A stretch of DNA of 64,000 nt, taken from NCBI RefSeq assembly GCF_030272695.1, contig NZ_JARFYN010000005.1:124001-188000 (forward strand). Reading direction: 5' to 3'. The notes under the pieces are model-generated. The model saw nothing but the letters and a program-made list of their open reading frames with translations, was not told the origin of the DNA and did no database searches. Position 1 is the first letter of the stretch, and every line of letters starts with the position of its first letter. This DNA comes from Martinezella calliandrae (GTDB lineage: Bacteria > Pseudomonadota > Alphaproteobacteria > Rhizobiales > Rhizobiaceae). Made by a program: the position numbers and the translations under genes. Shown piece by piece: positions 23,472 to 31,995 of the stretch.

Positions 23472-24401
23472 ATGCGTATTCTCGTGGTCGGCGCTGGCGC
23501 TATCGGCGGATATTTCGGAGGCAGGCTGGCAGCGGCCGGACGTGACGTTACCTTTCTGGTGCGGCCGAAGCGGGCGGAGATTTTGCGCGAGAAGGGCCTT
23601 GTCATCCGCAGCCCGCTCGGTGACGCCCATATCGCCGCGCCGAAACTCGTCACGGCCGATGATGTCGGCGGAACCTTCGATCTGATTTTGCTGAGCTCAA
23701 AGGCCTACGATCTCCAAGATGCCATTGCCTCCTTCGCACCGGCTGTTGGACCGCAAACGGCGATCCTGCCGCTTTTGAATGGCATGGGGCATCTCGACCG
23801 GCTGGAGGCGAGGTTCGGGCCCAAAGCGGTGCTCGGCGGCACTTGCTTCATCTCAACGACCATCGGGCGAGATGGCGAGATCCTGCATATGAACGATATC
23901 CACCGCCTGACCTACGGCGACCGCCACGGCGGCATGACGGCGAGAATAGAAGCCATAGCCACGGTCTTTGCCGAGGCCGGCTTTACGGCTGAGGCGAGCG
24001 AGACAATCCTCAGCGACATGTGGGGGAAGTGGATTTTCATCGCGGCGACAGCCGGCATGACTTGCCTGATGCGCTGCTCCATCGGCGACTTCGTTGCGGC
24101 GGGCGCCAGCAATCTGGCATTGAAGCTGATCGACGAATGCGCCGAGATCGCAGCCGGCCACGGCTTTAAACTTTCCAAGGCAGCGCAAGAACGCATCCGC
24201 GAAAATCTGACGCGCGCGGGCTCTCCAATCACCGCTTCGATGTTGCGCGACATCGAGGCCGATGGCCGGATCGAAAGCGACCAGATCATCGGCGATCTCC
24301 TGGCCCGTGCCGATCCTGTAAAGCGTCCGTCCTATTTCATGCTGGAGACGGTTTATGCGCATCTCAAGGCTTATGAGGCGCGGCGAGCACGGGAAGGTTG
24401 A
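23472..24401 (+). CDS. Ketopantoate reductase family protein (2-dehydropantoate 2-reductase-like)
   Basis: The 309-aa protein has an N-terminal NADPH Rossmann motif, VVGAGAIGGYFGGRLAAAGRDV. A PanE-like C-terminal helical domain has the catalytic Lys region KWIFIAATAGMTCLMR and ends with a RIESDQIIGDLL segment. PanE makes pantoate for coenzyme A, but bacteria often carry several paralogues with other 2-oxo-acid substrates, so panE is not assigned. A GST gene follows 76 bp downstream. Confidence 0.88.
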   Translation: MRILVVGAGAIGGYFGGRLAAAGRDVTFLVRPKRAEILREKGLVIRSPLGDAHIAAPKLVTADDVGGTFDLILLSSKAYDLQDAIASFAPAVGPQTAILPLLNGMGHLDRLEARFGPKAVLGGTCFISTTIGRDGEILHMNDIHRLTYGDRHGGMTARIEAIATVFAEAGFTAEASETILSDMWGKWIFIAATAGMTCLMRCSIGDFVAAGASNLALKLIDECAEIAAGHGFKLSKAAQERIRENLTRAGSPITASMLRDIEADGRIESDQIIGDLLARADPVKRPSYFMLETVYAHLKAYEARRAREG

Positions 24402-24477
24402 GACACGAGCGATCGCCTTGACCGCAGCGCCCCCCTCCGAAAAAATGCCGGTTGATGAACTTAAATGGCGTTGCGAC

Positions 24478-25134
24478 ATGAAAAAGCCTTGCCTGTTTGG
24501 CGCAGATTATAGCGTCTATGTGAGAATTGCGCGGCTAACGCTGCTCGAGAAAGGCGTCGATCATCAGAGGATGCCGGTCGATATTTTCGCCGACGGCGGG
24601 CCTTCGGCATCCTATCTGGGGCGGCATCCATTCGGCCGGATTCCGGCCTTCGAGCATGATGATTTTCGGCTTTATGAGACGGCAGCGATCACACGCTATG
24701 TCGACGAGGCATTCGACGGGCCGCGCCTGCAGCCTTTGACCCCTCGGCAGCGGGCGCGGATGAACCAGATCGTCAGCATCGCCGATGCATACCTCTATCC
24801 TCACTTGGTATGGGGGGTCTATGTGGAACGGGTCTCTAAGCCGGCGAAGGGCGTTGCCGCCGACGAAGAGCGGATCGCGGCGAGCCTTTCCAAAGCCGCC
24901 ATCAGCCTTGCCGCCCTTTGCGAACTCATAGACGGTACGCAGTGGCTCTGCGGCCCGGATCTGACGCTTGCCGATTTGTACGTGGCGCCGATGTTCGACT
25001 ATTTTCGCAAGGCGCCTGAGGGACGGAAGATGATCGCGCATCACTCGAAATTGGTGTCATGGTGGTCGCGTATTGCTGCCCGGCCAAGCGTTGAGATGAC
25101 GGATTTCGACAAACTGGACGGGCGGCACGCATGA
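24478..25134 (+). CDS. Glutathione S-transferase family protein
   Basis: The 218-aa protein has a thioredoxin-like N-terminal domain (CLFGADYSVYVRIARLTLLEKGVD; the GSH-binding segment FGRIPAFEHDDFRLYETAAITRYVD) and an alpha-helical C-terminal domain (LTLADLYVAPMFDYF). It probably conjugates glutathione to electrophiles. The start is set at 24478 because the GST fold begins there. The stop overlaps the next gene's start (ATGA), so it is translationally coupled to the AraC regulator. Confidence 0.9.
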   Translation: MKKPCLFGADYSVYVRIARLTLLEKGVDHQRMPVDIFADGGPSASYLGRHPFGRIPAFEHDDFRLYETAAITRYVDEAFDGPRLQPLTPRQRARMNQIVSIADAYLYPHLVWGVYVERVSKPAKGVAADEERIAASLSKAAISLAALCELIDGTQWLCGPDLTLADLYVAPMFDYFRKAPEGRKMIAHHSKLVSWWSRIAARPSVEMTDFDKLDGRHA

Positions 25135-25940
25135 AACCCGGCCAGTTCAGGATATTCCGCTCTTCGGTCGCCGGCATCGAAGCGGTGACGGCGGAGACGG
25201 GACATAGTTTTCCCAGGCATACACATGATCAGTTCGGCATCGGCGTCATCGAGCGCGGCGCGCAGATATCGTTGAGCGGGCGTGGCATGGTGCGGGCTGA
25301 AGCAGGCGACGTCATCACTCTCAATCCGAATGAGGTGCATGACGGGCTGCCGGTTGGGGAAAGCCGGGCTTGGTCGATGCTCTATTTCGATCCACGGCTG
25401 ATGACAGATCTTTTGGGCGATATGGGCCGAGGTGACGCCAGTGGCTCGGAATTTCCTTCTCCCGTCATTCGAAACGGGCTGGCGGCAGCACGTTTCAGGA
25501 CACTTTTTTCGACGGTGATCGTCCAGGATGGTCCGCAAACCACGCTGCAGCGCGATGGACTGCTGTTGTCGATCGTCGCGGACGTAATGCGCGAAAAGCG
25601 GCGACAGGACGGCTTTATCGACGCTCCCGCCGCGATCATGCGCGCCCGCGAACTCATCGATGATGACCCGGCGGCACCGTTGACTTTGGCCGATCTCGCC
25701 GAGGTGAGCGGGCTCAGCCGTTTCCAGCTCCTGCGCGGTTTTGCCAAGGCGACCGGACTGACGCCGCACGCCTATCTCGTTCAGCGCCGCATTCATGGAG
25801 CAAGGCGGCTGATTGCTGGGGGCATGCCGTTGGCGGAAGCGGCCTTTGCCAGCGGCTTTGCCGATCAAAGCCATATGACACGGATTTTCGTGCGCAATTT
25901 TGGTGTGTCGCCACGCATCTATGCTGACACGATGCGCTGA
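25131..25940 (+). CDS. AraC-family transcriptional regulator
   Basis: The 269-aa protein has an N-terminal cupin-like sensor domain (HSFPRHTHDQFGIGVIERGAQISL) and a C-terminal double HTH at about 165-265 (LTLADLAEVSGLSRFQLLRGFAKATGLTPHAYLVQRRI ... ASGFADQSHMTRIFVRNFGVSPR). The ATG overlaps the GST stop, so it is co-expressed with, and likely controls, that gene or the neighbouring locus. Confidence 0.92.
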   Translation: MKPGQFRIFRSSVAGIEAVTAETGHSFPRHTHDQFGIGVIERGAQISLSGRGMVRAEAGDVITLNPNEVHDGLPVGESRAWSMLYFDPRLMTDLLGDMGRGDASGSEFPSPVIRNGLAAARFRTLFSTVIVQDGPQTTLQRDGLLLSIVADVMREKRRQDGFIDAPAAIMRARELIDDDPAAPLTLADLAEVSGLSRFQLLRGFAKATGLTPHAYLVQRRIHGARRLIAGGMPLAEAAFASGFADQSHMTRIFVRNFGVSPRIYADTMR

Positions 25941-25964
25941 AAGCATCTGCAATTTCGTTCAAGA

Positions 25965-25987
25965 CCGGATGCCCGCATCGGGTTTTT
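25965..25987 (+). terminator. Probable intrinsic terminator after the araC-like gene
   Basis: A short GC-rich hairpin at 25965-25982 (7 of 8 positions pair, minimal loop) is followed by TTTTT, 24 nt after the stop codon. Confidence 0.55.
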
Positions 25988-26025
25988 CTGCTGCTCCAAG
26001 TCAAAACCGCGCAGAAGGAAAAGCC

Positions 26026-26718
26026 ATGTATTTCCGCCATTCGAATGAGATGTGGAACGAATTCCCCGATCTGGTTCCCGGCGCACTCTTCGTCGAAGGG
26101 ATCGCCGCGGGTGCTATTCTCGCTGACCCTATCGCGAAGTTCTATCAGATAGCCGAAGAGCGTCTGGCAGCAAGTTCGGAAGGCGAGATGCCCGAGATCC
26201 AAGCCTGGCGGCGCACCTTCTCGAAAATGGGACTGAAGCCGACGCAATATCGCTGCGCTTCCGAGGCTTTGCTCCGGCGATACCGCCAGGAAAGATCGCT
26301 GCCGCAACTGCATCCGCTGGTTGACCTCTGTAACGCCGTTTCGATCGCCTTTGCTATACCTATCGCCGTCTTCGATCTTGCAAAGATTTCCGGCGATCTC
26401 GAAGTCAGGCATGCGACTGGCAAAGAGAGCTATCTGACCTTTGCCGGCGAGACGGAATATCCGGAGCCGCGCGAGGTGATCTTTGCCGATAGCGCGGACC
26501 GGGCGCATGCACGGCGCTGGACCAACAGGCAAAGTGGCCTTTCCGCCGTTCGGCAAGATACGCGATCCGTGCTGATCGTCGCTGAGGCCATGCATGAAAC
26601 GGCCGGCCATGATGTGCCGAGACTGATCTCCACCCTTGCCACGGAATTGGCCGGCGCATGGTCGGTCGACGCGAAGACCGGGGTGCTCAGCAGCTCTTCA
26701 CCACGATTTGATCTCTAG
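26026..26718 (+). CDS. B3/B4 domain protein (PheT-editing-like)
   Basis: The 230-aa protein resembles stand-alone B3/B4 domains related to the editing module of phenylalanyl-tRNA synthetase. Characteristic parts are AWRRTFSKMGLKPTQYRCASEALLRR, LPQLHPLVDLCNAVSIAFAIPIAVFD and FADSADRAHARRWTNRQSGLS. Such proteins may deacylate mischarged tRNA or amino-acid derivatives, but this is not proven. AGAAGGAAAAGCC precedes the ATG at 26026. Confidence 0.82.
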   Translation: MYFRHSNEMWNEFPDLVPGALFVEGIAAGAILADPIAKFYQIAEERLAASSEGEMPEIQAWRRTFSKMGLKPTQYRCASEALLRRYRQERSLPQLHPLVDLCNAVSIAFAIPIAVFDLAKISGDLEVRHATGKESYLTFAGETEYPEPREVIFADSADRAHARRWTNRQSGLSAVRQDTRSVLIVAEAMHETAGHDVPRLISTLATELAGAWSVDAKTGVLSSSSPRFDL

Positions 26719-26817
26719 AGCGACATGCGTTCATGAACGCACAAAGGTCGCTCTAGTCTTTGGAATCTGGAGCATCTTGTCCGCTTTTAGTCGATTTCGC
26801 CTGAAAGCGCGATGCTC
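26715..26817. repeat. Nested-palindrome intergenic repeat
   Basis: CTAGAGCGAC (26715-26724) pairs exactly with 26747-26756, and the loop contains a perfect 14-nt palindrome, GCGTTCATGAACGC (26727-26740). Next to it GAGCATC (26770-26776) pairs with GATGCTC (26811-26817). This resembles dispersed intergenic repeats I know from rhizobial genomes. It begins at the stop codon of the B3/B4 gene. Confidence 0.6.
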
Positions 26818-26970
26818 TGGGTCTTGGCGCTTCTACGGCAAATTGAAGATCCAGGCAAAAATGCAGTTGACAAGCGCGGCATTCGGGCAGAGCAGGGGGC
26901 ATAGATAAATATTTCATATTGCTCATAAAGTTTGGTCCGCGAGGCGACATCCGGACCAGAAGAAAGACAT

Positions 26971-28200
26971 ATGGACACCCTGCAAAGTCAAAACCGGGTA
27001 AGCGTGCTCGCCCACCCCGGATATCGTTCCTTCGCTGCCTCTCGCGTCTTTTCCTCCATCGGTTTCCAGTCGGTCACCGTTGCCATGGGCTGGATGATTT
27101 ACGATCAGACGCATAGTGCCTTCTTTCTTGGCCTGGTCGGCTTCTGCCAGTTCCTGCCGATGGTGATCCTGACCTTCATCGTCGGCCAGCTTGCCGATCG
27201 GTTCGAAAGGCGGCGCATCGGCCTGGTCTGCCAGTTGATCGAAGCCTTGACGGCGCTGGTCCTTGCGGTTGCCATCTGGCAGCACTGGATCGGTCCGGCC
27301 GGCATCCTCGCCGCCGTCGCCGTCATGGGCGCCGCCACCGCCTTCGAACGCCCGACCATGGCCGCGTTGTTGCCGAATATCGTGCCGTCGTCGATGTTGC
27401 AGATGGCGATCGCCACCTCCACGTCGATGATGCAGACTGCCTTCATCATCGGGCCGTCGCTTGGCGGCCTACTTTATGGCGTCAGTCCGATCGCGCCTTT
27501 CGCGGTGTCCGCCTTGCTATACGTCATCGCGAGCTTCAGCGTCATTTCGATCCGCGTCGAGCGACAACAGCCGTCGTCGCGCGAGCCAGTGACGCTGAGA
27601 TCGGTCTTTGCCGGTGTTTCCTTCATCAAGAGCCGGCCGGTGATGATGGGCACGATTTCGCTCGATCTCTTCGCCGTCCTTCTCGGCGGCGCCACGGCGC
27701 TGCTGCCGATGTTTGCGCGCGACATCCTGCACGCCGGTCCCTGGGGTCTCGGTCTGCTGCGCGCCGCGCCGGCAATCGGTGCATTGGTCATGTCGATCTG
27801 GCTGGCGCGCCGACCGTTGGAGACGGATGTCGGCAAGAAGATGCTGCTTGCCGTTTTCGTCTTTGGGATCGCGACCATCGTCTTCGCGCTCTCGAGCAAC
27901 ATCATCCTCTCAGTCGCAGCACTGCTTATCGTCGGCGCATCGGATACGGTCAGCGTCGTCGTGCGCAGTTCGCTCGTGCAGCTCCTGACGCCCGACAACA
28001 TGCGCGGCCGTGTCAACGCCGTGAACTCGCTGTTCATCGGCACCTCTAACCAGCTCGGCGAATTCGAATCGGGAATGCTTGCCAGCGCAATTGGCCCGGT
28101 TCTCACCGGCATCGTCGGCGGCGTCGGCACGGTCGCGGTCGTCCTGCTCTGGATGTGGATTTTTCCGGATCTGACCAAGGTCAAAACACTTAAGGGCTGA
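26971..28200 (+). CDS. MFS transporter, EntS/MFS_3-like
   Basis: The 409-aa protein has 12 predicted membrane segments and motif A GQLADRFERRRIGL. HPGYRSFAASRVFSSIGFQ at the N-terminus and NMRGRVNAVNSLFIGTSNQLGEFESG in the second half are typical of the EntS-like group that exports siderophores or drugs. The ATG at 26971 follows AGAAAG. An in-frame GTG 13 codons upstream is less likely. Substrate unknown. Confidence 0.88.
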   Translation: MDTLQSQNRVSVLAHPGYRSFAASRVFSSIGFQSVTVAMGWMIYDQTHSAFFLGLVGFCQFLPMVILTFIVGQLADRFERRRIGLVCQLIEALTALVLAVAIWQHWIGPAGILAAVAVMGAATAFERPTMAALLPNIVPSSMLQMAIATSTSMMQTAFIIGPSLGGLLYGVSPIAPFAVSALLYVIASFSVISIRVERQQPSSREPVTLRSVFAGVSFIKSRPVMMGTISLDLFAVLLGGATALLPMFARDILHAGPWGLGLLRAAPAIGALVMSIWLARRPLETDVGKKMLLAVFVFGIATIVFALSSNIILSVAALLIVGASDTVSVVVRSSLVQLLTPDNMRGRVNAVNSLFIGTSNQLGEFESGMLASAIGPVLTGIVGGVGTVAVVLLWMWIFPDLTKVKTLKG

Positions 28201-28263
28201 CGTGATGTCGGCGACATCGGCACGGCCATCGGCGCGATATGCGAGCGCCGAACGCCTCGAGTC

Positions 28264-28629
28264 CTAGCGACGCCAACCGTTCGCGGTTTCATGGATCATC
28301 CTTGATATCGTCGAGCCCGGCAGCGCCGGAAGCACAGGCGGTGATGTAGAGGCCGATAGTCTGATCCGGGGGGAAGGGAGGAAGGTTGGAGCGCCGGCAC
28401 CACGCGGCAAAGTGTTTCCAGTCGGACGCATAGGCCTTGCGGCTGTTGGCGGAACTCGCCCCCTCGACGTAGCCCGGGCGCGATCGGCGAGGCGCTCGAG
28501 ATGCATGGCCGGGGCGCCGGTCGCCTTCGCGATAGAAGGGGGAGCACCGGTCGGATTGCTGTCATCCGCCGCATCGGCAGGAAACGCAATTTCGTTGTCT
28601 GCCGGTCGCACGTCCGTGGCACCGCTCAT
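28264..28629 (-). pseudogene. Tyrosine recombinase (phage-integrase type) N-terminal remnant, frameshifted
   Basis: On the minus strand the reading starts MSGATDVRPADNEIAFPADA and runs to HLERLADRARA. A one-base shift near 28468 is then needed to continue GYVEGASSANSRKAYASDWK, followed by HFAAWCRRSNLPPFPPDQT and IGLYITACASGAAGLDDIKD. That is the SAM-like core-binding N-terminal domain of a tyrosine recombinase. The frame stops soon after, and no catalytic domain (R...HxxR...Y) is present. It is a dead fragment pointing to past mobile-element activity beside the toxin-antitoxin pair. Confidence 0.75.
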
Positions 28630-28631
28630 AT

Positions 28632-29033
28632 CTAGGTCTCCCACGGATTGATCACGAATGCGTCCCTATCCTCGAAATCCCTGATGTTGCGCGTTACCAG
28701 GATCAGGTCGTGGACGATCGCCGTCGCGGCTATCAGACCATCGATATCGCCGCGGGGGCGAATGGCAGCAAGGCGGCCCCATTCCACGGCGATCTGGTCG
28801 GTCACCGGCAAGATGCGGTCGCCATGATCGTGGCGCAGCTTGCGCAGCCATTCGCTGAGGTGAGCGGCGGCCTTCGGATCGGATTTGTGCTTCAGCGCGA
28901 TGCCGCGCATGATCTCGCCGAGCGTCAGCGCGCTCAGATGGACACTGAGTGGGTCGACCGAGCGCAGCCAGGATACCGCCTGCGGCGTGCCGCGTCGCGC
29001 CTCCGAAATAACGTTGGTGTCGACCAGATACAT
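28632..29033 (-). CDS. PIN-domain ribonuclease toxin, VapC/FitB-like
   Basis: The 133-aa protein has the PIN acidic residues: Asp in YLVDTNVISEARRG, Glu in LTLGEIMRGI, and Asp in GDIDGLIAATAIVHDLILVTRNIRDFE. VapC toxins cleave tRNA or rRNA. Translation overlaps the antitoxin stop (TGATG at 29031-29035), so the two are coupled. Length is typical. RNA target is not predictable. Confidence 0.92.
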   Translation of the reverse strand: MYLVDTNVISEARRGTPQAVSWLRSVDPLSVHLSALTLGEIMRGIALKHKSDPKAAAHLSEWLRKLRHDHGDRILPVTDQIAVEWGRLAAIRPRGDIDGLIAATAIVHDLILVTRNIRDFEDRDAFVINPWET

Positions 29034-29287
29034 CAGAACGCCACGTCGCGGCTGGGGGTGTTGGTGCGGGTTTCGATCGCATCGGCGAGTTCATCATCCC
29101 AGACCGGACCGCCGAGCAGATCGTCGACGAGTGTCGGCCGTCCGGCGCGCAGTGCGTCGTAGTCGCGGGCGGAGAGCACAACCGCGGTGCGCTCGCCGCG
29201 CAGGGTGACTATCTGTGGTCCTTCATGTCGCGCCTTTTGCACCACTTTCGAAAACTGGTTCTTGGCGTCCTGCAGTTGCCATTCCAT
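29033..29287 (-). CDS. Type II antitoxin, Phd/YefM family
   Basis: The 84-aa protein has the Phd/YefM N-terminal DNA-binding fold (WQLQDAKNQFSKVVQKARHEGPQIVTLRGERTAVVLSARDYDAL) and an acidic C-terminal tail that should wrap the toxin. It is the first gene of the pair. A perfect palindrome lies 18 bp before its start and is a likely autoregulatory operator. Confidence 0.9.
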   Translation of the reverse strand: MEWQLQDAKNQFSKVVQKARHEGPQIVTLRGERTAVVLSARDYDALRAGRPTLVDDLLGGPVWDDELADAIETRTNTPSRDVAF

Positions 29288-29304
29288 CGATTTGCTCCAA
29301 TCTA

Positions 29305-29319
29305 GCTAGACTGTCTAGC
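29305..29319. promoter_or_regulatory. Palindromic operator of the toxin-antitoxin pair
   Basis: GCTAGAC T GTCTAGC is a perfect 7+1+7 palindrome 18 bp upstream of the antitoxin start. It is followed on the upstream side by an AT-rich TATAGC segment that could be the -10 element. Phd/YefM antitoxins bind such sites. Confidence 0.65.
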
Positions 29320-29333
29320 TGCTATATGGCACG

Positions 29334-29798
29334 TTTGACCGGCAAATTGAAGGGGCGGACGAGGAATTCGTCGTCAGCTCGCCAGAACTGTTTGGGCGGC
29401 TTCCGAAGCCTAATGCCATAAGGCAAGCACCTCTACTGCGATATACCGGCATGCGGCACACCGTGCTGGATTGGCAGCGCTGGTACGAACAGGTGATTGG
29501 CCATGTCAACTCTGACGGGATGGCAGATTTCGATATCGCGCAAGCGGCGGAGAACGGACCTTTGTTCGAGACCTTCGCGGATATGCTTGCAGCATGGCGA
29601 GACGGCCTCGGCTTCGCGCTGGTTCGCAGTTCCCTTGTCGCGAAAGACATTGCCGAAGGCAGCTGGTGCGCTGCTTCGTGGAGGTTCAACCCGCAGCCGT
29701 CAGCTATAATCTGCTCTATCCGCCAAATGCCCTACAAAACCCTTCAGCGGTGCTGTTTCGTACCTGGCTAATGGCTCGGGTCAACGCAGTTGGTTGAG
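29334..29798 (+). pseudogene. LysR-family regulator, C-terminal remnant
   Basis: The frame reads FDRQIEGADEEFVVSSPELF, then LLRYTGMRHTVLDWQRWYEQ and MLAAWRDGLGFALVRSSLVA, ending KDIAEGS. A single-base loss near 29663 is needed to continue LVRCFVEVQPAAVSYNLLYP and FRTWLMARVNAVG. This is the effector domain of a GcvA-like LysR regulator. The HTH half is missing and the frame begins at the toxin-antitoxin promoter, so the module replaced or cut the 5' half. Confidence 0.75.
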
Positions 29799-29810
29799 AG
29801 GCGATCGCCG

Positions 29811-30203
29811 TCAATCGAGTAGCCTGATCAAACCGGCCTCCGTCGCCGCCAAGCCCAGGCGCCGATAGAACTCGGTGAGATGCGGTTCGAAATCGACATG
29901 CAGCCATTCCGCGCCGCGGTCGCGCGCGACATTCGTTGCCATTTCGACAAGTCTGGTCGCTATTCCTCGTCGACGGAATTCCGGGGCGACGCAGGTATCG
30001 AGGATGAAGGCATGCGTGCCACCGTCTGAGGCGACATTGACGAAGCCCACCAGGCGCAGGCCATCGAACGCGCCTATATGCGCGAGGCTTCTCGATAGGA
30101 TCGGCGAGAAATCGCGCGAGGCAGCCTCGTTCCAAGCCGCCGCCCGTAAGGCGTTGAGTGCATTGTTGTCAGGATAGGGATCGATCCTGAATTCGATCGT
30201 CAT
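29811..30203 (-). CDS. GNAT family N-acetyltransferase
   Basis: The 130-aa protein has the GNAT core: LVGFVNVASDGGTHAFILDTCVAPEFRRRGIATRLVEM, including the acetyl-CoA pyrophosphate loop RRRGIA. FYRRLGL lies near the end. The acceptor substrate is unknown. I chose the ATG at 30203, after GGGGCGA, because the fold begins there; a frame start at 30266 would add 21 unmatched residues. Confidence 0.85.
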   Translation of the reverse strand: MTIEFRIDPYPDNNALNALRAAAWNEAASRDFSPILSRSLAHIGAFDGLRLVGFVNVASDGGTHAFILDTCVAPEFRRRGIATRLVEMATNVARDRGAEWLHVDFEPHLTEFYRRLGLAATEAGLIRLLD

Positions 30204-30380
30204 TAATCGCCCCATTGTTGTCGTTGTCTGCAACGCCAAGCTTACCCGCAGGGAGAACGGACGCAACGGGCGCGTAAGGCTAGCGATATTAGTGTGATTG
30301 GATTGGAAAAGTGCATCCCATGTCGGATCGCGCTATGATCTATCGTCCTTTGCGTGTGATTACAGAACAGGGAGACTGCT

Positions 30381-30734
30381 ATGGCCTATGTGGATGGTTT
30401 TGTTATTGCCGTTCCGAAAGACAAGATTGAGATTTACAAGGCGTTGGCGCGGAAGGCCGGCGATATTTGGATGGAATATGGCGCGCTGAGCTATGTCGAG
30501 TCGATCGGGGATGATGTGCCTTACGGCGAGCTGACATCCTTTCCGCGCTCCGTGCAGGCGAAGGAAGACGAGGTGGTGATCTTCTCGTGGATCACCTATC
30601 AATCGCGTCAGCAGCGGGATGCCGTAATGGAAAAGGTCATGGCCGATACGCGATTGAAGGACGAGATGGCGAGCATGCCTTTCGATGGCAAGCGCATGAT
30701 CTACGGCGGCTTCGATATCTTTTTGCAGCTCTAA
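30381..30734 (+). CDS. DUF1428 family protein (YbaA-like)
   Basis: The 117-aa protein matches DUF1428: MAYVDGFVIAVPKDKIEIYK at the N-terminus, YGALSYVESIGDDVP, IFSWITYQSRQQRD and a final MPFDGKRMIYGGFDIFLQL. It has a ferredoxin-like fold of unknown function. AGGGAG lies 9 nt before the ATG. Confidence 0.9.
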   Translation: MAYVDGFVIAVPKDKIEIYKALARKAGDIWMEYGALSYVESIGDDVPYGELTSFPRSVQAKEDEVVIFSWITYQSRQQRDAVMEKVMADTRLKDEMASMPFDGKRMIYGGFDIFLQL

Positions 30735-30819
30735 TCTAGCCCGGCGGCGGCCGGGCTTGACCTTCCGGCCGCCGCGACCGATTTCACACAGACCACTGTG
30801 ATCGTAGTTAGAATATGTC

Positions 30820-31248
30820 ATGCCGCAGGCCGTCATTACCCTGTCCACCCATGGTCAAGGGCTCTACGAATTCACAGGGCAGGCCGAGGATTTCGTCCGT
30901 GCGACGAGCTCGGGAACGGGTGAGGGGTTGCTGACGGTTTTCGTTCCCCATACCTCCTGTTCCCTGCTCATTCAGGAGAATGCCGATCCTGATGTGAAGA
31001 CGGATCTCAACGCCTTCTTCCGCCGGCTCGTGCCACCGTCTTCCGACCCGTCGATGCGGTGGATCATACACACCACGGAGGGGCCGGACGATATGCCGGC
31101 GCATATCAAGGCAGCGCTGACACAGGTTTCCATCGGTATTCCCGTGATGCGCGGTCGTCTGGCGCTCGGCACATGGCAGGGCATCTATCTTTTCGAGCAT
31201 CGCGACCGGCCGCATCGGCGCGAAATCGTTCTGCACCTCTCTGCCTGA
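30820..31248 (+). CDS. YjbQ/UPF0047 family protein (secondary thiamine-phosphate synthase-like)
   Basis: The 142-aa protein has the conserved YjbQ segments: GLLTVFVPHTSCSLLIQENADPDVKTDL, the HTTEGPDDMPAHIKAALTQVSIGIPV stretch and GRLALGTWQGIYLFEHRD. Members have weak thiamine-phosphate synthase activity in vitro; the physiological role is unclear. No strong ribosome site is seen before the ATG. Confidence 0.92.
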   Translation: MPQAVITLSTHGQGLYEFTGQAEDFVRATSSGTGEGLLTVFVPHTSCSLLIQENADPDVKTDLNAFFRRLVPPSSDPSMRWIIHTTEGPDDMPAHIKAALTQVSIGIPVMRGRLALGTWQGIYLFEHRDRPHRREIVLHLSA

Positions 31249-31292
31249 ACTCCCGAATATTCCCGACTGCCGGTTGTTAATTGTTCTGAATA

Positions 31293-31328
31293 CAATCTGA
31301 ACCGCCAATTCGCGTTCGGTTCAGATTG
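31293..31328. repeat. 12-bp perfect inverted repeat
   Basis: CAATCTGAACCG (31293-31304) is exactly complementary to 31317-31328 with a 12-nt loop. It lies between yjbQ and the 93-aa secreted protein gene, 102 bp before the latter's start. It could terminate yjbQ transcripts, though without a T-run, or act as an operator. Confidence 0.5.
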
Positions 31329-31429
31329 GCTGACCTAGGGTGGCTCCAATCCCAAGGGCATCGGCCCGAAGCATCGGCCAATTACCGGGATTGCAACGAC
31401 CCATAGCGGGACTTGAAGGAGAAACACTC

Positions 31430-31711
31430 ATGACCAGTATTTTCGCCAAGGCAGGCATTGCAGCTCTTGTCACGCTCGGCGCCACCGCAGCCACTGTATT
31501 GACGGCGTCGGCCAATGACCTTTCGGCGAGCCGTCACAGCCGCATCTGCTCGCCAATTACTGCCGTGCAGAAGGCTCGCGCCATGGGCCTGCGTCACGCC
31601 CATATCGAGAACATCACGCCGCGGCGGGTCGTTGTAGAAGGTGTTGGACGCCATGGTCCGAACCGCGTCGTTTTCGCGAACGAGCCTGGCTGCCCGTTGA
31701 TCCGTAGTTGA
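31430..31711 (+). CDS. Small secreted protein, tandem paralogue 1
   Basis: The 93-aa product has a signal peptide (MTSIFAKAGIAALVTLGATAATVLTASA) with cleavage at about residue 28. The mature part is basic and ends NITPRRVVVEGVGRHGPNRV and VFANEPGCPLIRS, with two Cys (RICSP and PGCPL). It is clearly paralogous to the protein at 31996. A GAAGGAG ribosome site supports the start. I recognise no named family; a periplasmic location is likely. Confidence 0.8.
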   Translation: MTSIFAKAGIAALVTLGATAATVLTASANDLSASRHSRICSPITAVQKARAMGLRHAHIENITPRRVVVEGVGRHGPNRVVFANEPGCPLIRS

Positions 31712-31804
31712 TTTCGAACTGTTGCAACGGCAGGTAGCATGAATATATAAGGTCAATGTCGTGCCGTCTTGACGATATTCCAAGATTAATGAAGTCGTTC
31801 TCAC

Positions 31805-31863
31805 AAAAGAGGGCGGCTTTCATTTTCCGTTGCGCAGTGACTCCGCCTCTGGCCTCTTTTTTG
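31805..31863 (+). terminator. Possible terminator after paralogue 1
   Basis: AAAAGAGG at 31805-31812 pairs with CCTCTTTT at 31853-31860, and an inner GGCGG/CCGCC stem lies within. The outer stem ends in TTTTTT. Confidence 0.5.
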
Positions 31864-31995
31864 CTTTCATTGTAGCTGAACAGCGTGTCAACGGCTGATT
31901 CTGGACTTGTTCAGAAACGCGTCGTTACTCCCAAGGCACTCGCTCAGCAGATGCGGCACGACTGGGAAAGAGGCTTCTCGTTCCATGGAGGACAA

